From the IMG/VR virus record IMGVR_UViG_3300042288_001793, positions 1 to 43,142 of that record: a stretch of DNA of 43,142 bases; one strand, 5' to 3'. The DNA comes from a virus. Below are positions 41,019-43,142 of the stretch, one piece after another; position 1 is the first letter of the stretch, and each line of letters begins with the position of its first letter. The notes under the pieces are model-generated. The model saw only the letters and a list, made by a program, of their open reading frames with translations. It ran no database searches and was not told where the DNA came from. Made by a program: the position numbers and the translations under genes.

Positions 41019-42038
41019 TTAAATTGATAAAACAATATCAATTATTTCTTGCGGATTTAACCGACTTGGTGTGTTCCAACCGCTTCCACCAACTGTTTTA
41101 CGCCCTCCCCAACCGTCTGCATTAGGGTTAATTTTGCGTTCGGCTTCTGTCAAGGCTTCAAAAGTGCCTTGTGTGTAGTCTAGGGTTGAGAGTTTGGGGT
41201 GTAGCGGAATACAACCGATTGTGTAACTAAATCCTTTAAATTCGTTGTCTACGAATACTTCTCGCTGCGCTAGAGTAATCGGTGTTGCACAGTCGTGACC
41301 GTGATTTTCCCGAATAAAATCGTAGGCTTTTAGAGCGCAACGCGGATCTATGTACCGCCCTTGTAAACCTTTGTAGTCAATTAACAAAGTATCTTTGTAG
41401 AAAGTTACACGGTTTTCATCAAGTAGTAGCTGCGTATTACTTTCAACCTTCTCCCAATATTCCTTAGCTTCCCCACATTCTCCAGGGAATTTACGTTCAC
41501 CCTTGCAAGCAGCTATTAGGGATTCTGTACCGCGTTGGAAAGCTAGAGAAGCATATTCTTCTTTTTGCTCAATTGTCCACTGTTTACGGTCTTTCGGAAG
41601 ACCTAATTCAATAATTAAACTATCTGAATCGGATTTCATTGCTGCTACGCATTGAGCGGCAAAGTTGGATAGGTGCGACAATTCGGACGGAACACCAAGA
41701 TGATCGCAGTCGTAGGCGATCGACCGGAGTTTGTTCAATGTTTCTTGGCTTAAATTATTAATCTGAAGATAAGCAGCAGCTACGCAAGCATCTGCATCAA
41801 CCTGAGTAGTCACAATCAACCCTTGTAAATCAGAATTGATCATCAACTCATTACTTTTAGGCATTTCATCAATCTGAATGTCTGCACCATCTTGGCGATG
41901 ATGATCAAAATGGTAATCCTCCCCTTTCATTGAGTTTATTAACCATCCCGGAACAGTCCCATCAACCATGAAAACTTGGCATCCAGATGATGCTTTTTCT
42001 AAAACTTCTAAACGAGTTGTCACCAAATATTTGACCAT
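41019..42038 (-). CDS. DHH-like phosphoesterase family protein
   Basis: 339 residues with an AAGGAT ribosome site. FDHHRQDGADIQI (about 44-56) and TTQVDADACVAAAY (about 76-89) match the metal-binding DHH and D-x-D blocks of DHH-type phosphoesterases. Later NENHGHDCATPIT and GWGGRKTVGGSGWNTPSR resemble the C-terminal substrate block. Families like this cleave oligonucleotides or cyclic nucleotides. In a phage with a CRISPR system a nucleotide-clearing role is conceivable but not shown. Confidence 0.68.
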   Translation of the reverse strand: MVKYLVTTRLEVLEKASSGCQVFMVDGTVPGWLINSMKGEDYHFDHHRQDGADIQIDEMPKSNELMINSDLQGLIVTTQVDADACVAAAYLQINNLSQETLNKLRSIAYDCDHLGVPSELSHLSNFAAQCVAAMKSDSDSLIIELGLPKDRKQWTIEQKEEYASLAFQRGTESLIAACKGERKFPGECGEAKEYWEKVESNTQLLLDENRVTFYKDTLLIDYKGLQGRYIDPRCALKAYDFIRENHGHDCATPITLAQREVFVDNEFKGFSYTIGCIPLHPKLSTLDYTQGTFEALTEAERKINPNADGWGGRKTVGGSGWNTPSRLNPQEIIDIVLSI

Positions 42039-42098
42039 TTTGAATCCTTTTAGGTAAATTAATTAGCAGTTTAACGACTTACTCAGGTCAATTGATGT

Positions 42099-42797
42099 TT
42101 ACTTTCCTGCAAGCTCATAGGCATTTTCAACTAATTCTGCCACAGCTTCATAGGGCGTAGTTAGCAGACTTATACTGAGGCTGGTTATCCACAGCCCTGA
42201 ATAATTGCACGATATTTCACCCATCAACTGATTGCCTTGATAAACATCCCAGACAGTTGCACAGCCTGGGGTTGAAATCTGAACGCATTTGAGGATGAAA
42301 CTGCCAGCCACAAATACATCACCGACTTGAGGCTCTTTATCACGACCACTGCCACGCTCCAAAACAATGTCATCGTGGAACAAATAGTCGTCAATTACTT
42401 CTTTTTCTGATTCTAATTGCAGATTTTCTAAATGCTGTTCAAATTCTGCTTGGGCTATTTCTTGGGGATCTACCAATTTATAGCCATTGCGTGTAATCCA
42501 GTTTTCGGCTTGAGAGTAGGATTTGAACCCACCGCAGACGACATTCTCGCCAACAATTACTGAATAGCTTTCTAGCTCGCATTCTTCAATGCCATCACTG
42601 TATTCAATCCGAGCGGCTACAGGTTCAACCGCTTCAATTTTTTGGACTTTGGAGGCTTGATGGGCAACGATCGCATCAACATGAGACTGGATACTTCTGC
42701 CATCACTGGGGGTTACTCCTAGCTCTTTTGCTATTTTTCTTAACCGAACAATGCCTTTAGCAGATAAAATTCTTGCAGAATAAATTGGATGTGTCAT
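42099..42797 (-). CDS. hypothetical protein with N-terminal SAP/Rho-N-like motif
   Basis: 232 residues. The first 45 residues (SAKGIVRLRKIAKELGVTPSDGRSIQSHVDAI) resemble the small helix-extended-helix motif (SAP or Rho N-terminal) found in many cyanobacterial and phage proteins. The remainder has a central acidic helix and a beta-rich VGDVFVAGSFILKCVQIST part. AAGGATATT precedes the start. Role unknown. Confidence 0.6.
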   Translation of the reverse strand: MTHPIYSARILSAKGIVRLRKIAKELGVTPSDGRSIQSHVDAIVAHQASKVQKIEAVEPVAARIEYSDGIEECELESYSVIVGENVVCGGFKSYSQAENWITRNGYKLVDPQEIAQAEFEQHLENLQLESEKEVIDDYLFHDDIVLERGSGRDKEPQVGDVFVAGSFILKCVQISTPGCATVWDVYQGNQLMGEISCNYSGLWITSLSISLLTTPYEAVAELVENAYELAGK

Positions 42798-42918
42798 AAT
42801 CAGAATATCCTTTGTGGGATTTCCACAGTTGGTTTACATCAAGGCGATCGCTTTCTTCTTTGCCGGAGGGGCGATCGCTTTGCTTATACAATAATTCTAT
42901 GTCCATAGAATAAATTTG

Positions 42919-43122
42919 TCAAGCTATTTTTGAAGATTTTTTGTTCTCAATAAAAACAGCCAAACCCCTTGCTACAGAAGGAATACGAACTACTTGCTCT
43001 AGTAGCTCACTCAGTTTTAAATTAAGATTAGCAGCATATTCCTCATACAATGCGATCGCTGTAGGAGTGAGGTTAATGTGCTTAGAAACCTTCTTTTCAC
43101 TATATTTCTGACTTCGTGCCAT
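42919..43122 (-). CDS. small ribbon-helix-helix-like protein
   Basis: 67 residues with a strong AAAGGAGAG ribosome site. KVSKHINLTPTAIALYEEYAANLNLKLSELLEQVVR has the strand-helix-helix pattern of RHH regulators. It may control the leftward genes at the end of the window. HIP1 octamers lie around it. Confidence 0.65.
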   Translation of the reverse strand: MARSQKYSEKKVSKHINLTPTAIALYEEYAANLNLKLSELLEQVVRIPSVARGLAVFIENKKSSKIA

Positions 43123-43142
43123 ATCTCTCCTTTCTATGTCCA

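Overview
The window is a cyanobacterial phage or prophage region. About twenty copies of GCGATCGC (the HIP1 octamer typical of many cyanobacteria) are spread over both strands, so the sequence has taken on a cyanobacterial host signature. The phage part has an ERF single-strand annealing protein, terminase small and large subunits, an HNH nuclease, two KilA-N genes, a Mom-like DNA-modification gene, a ParB-like protein, a sigma factor, dCTP deaminase, an SF2 helicase and a siphovirus tail operon with a 4203-residue tape measure protein. Portal, protease, major capsid protein and integrase are not in the window, so it is a fragment of a larger genome. Three genes carry damage (a MITE insertion, a one-base G-tract slip, a stop plus frameshift), which fits a resident and slightly decaying prophage better than a fresh lytic phage; this is inference.

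Layout: 1-2.7 kb, ERF, TerL and HNH. 2.7-7 kb, a leftward block of KilA-N pseudogene, tRNA-Gly-like gene, broken mom-like gene, parB-like gene, TerS-like gene and a sigma factor fused to a zinc ribbon. 7-9.8 kb, dCTP deaminase, broken HTH gene, helicase. 10.1-15.3 kb, a rightward operon behind a near-consensus promoter with the hallmarks of a type IV-B CRISPR-Cas system: unknown 292-aa gene, Cas11-like gene, unknown 103-aa gene, csf2 (Cas7), csf3 (Cas5), a CysH-like gene and csf1, mostly joined by 8-11 base overlaps. 15.3-20.4 kb, head-tail and tail genes interrupted by a leftward block of four small genes (15.8-17.4 kb) that share a 5' leader element. 20.5-23 kb, a second leftward block of small genes with a GIY-YIG protein. 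23.2-26.4 kb, a complete minimal type V CRISPR unit: a 622-aa Cas12-like nuclease, a tracrRNA gene with its own promoter and an anti-repeat, and an array of 15 repeats. The array ends 44 bases before the likely tape measure start. 26.4-39 kb, tape measure gene. 39-43.1 kb, leftward small genes: KilA-N, DHH-like phosphoesterase, RHH-like protein.

The main result is that two unrelated CRISPR effector systems lie inside one phage late region: an array-less type IV-B module and a compact tracrRNA-dependent type V system inserted into the tail operon. Neither has cas1 or cas2 here. Array, anti-repeat, tracr promoter and RuvC triad can all be read directly from the sequence. Assigning the nuclease to a particular type V-U subtype, and any cooperation between the two systems, is inference.
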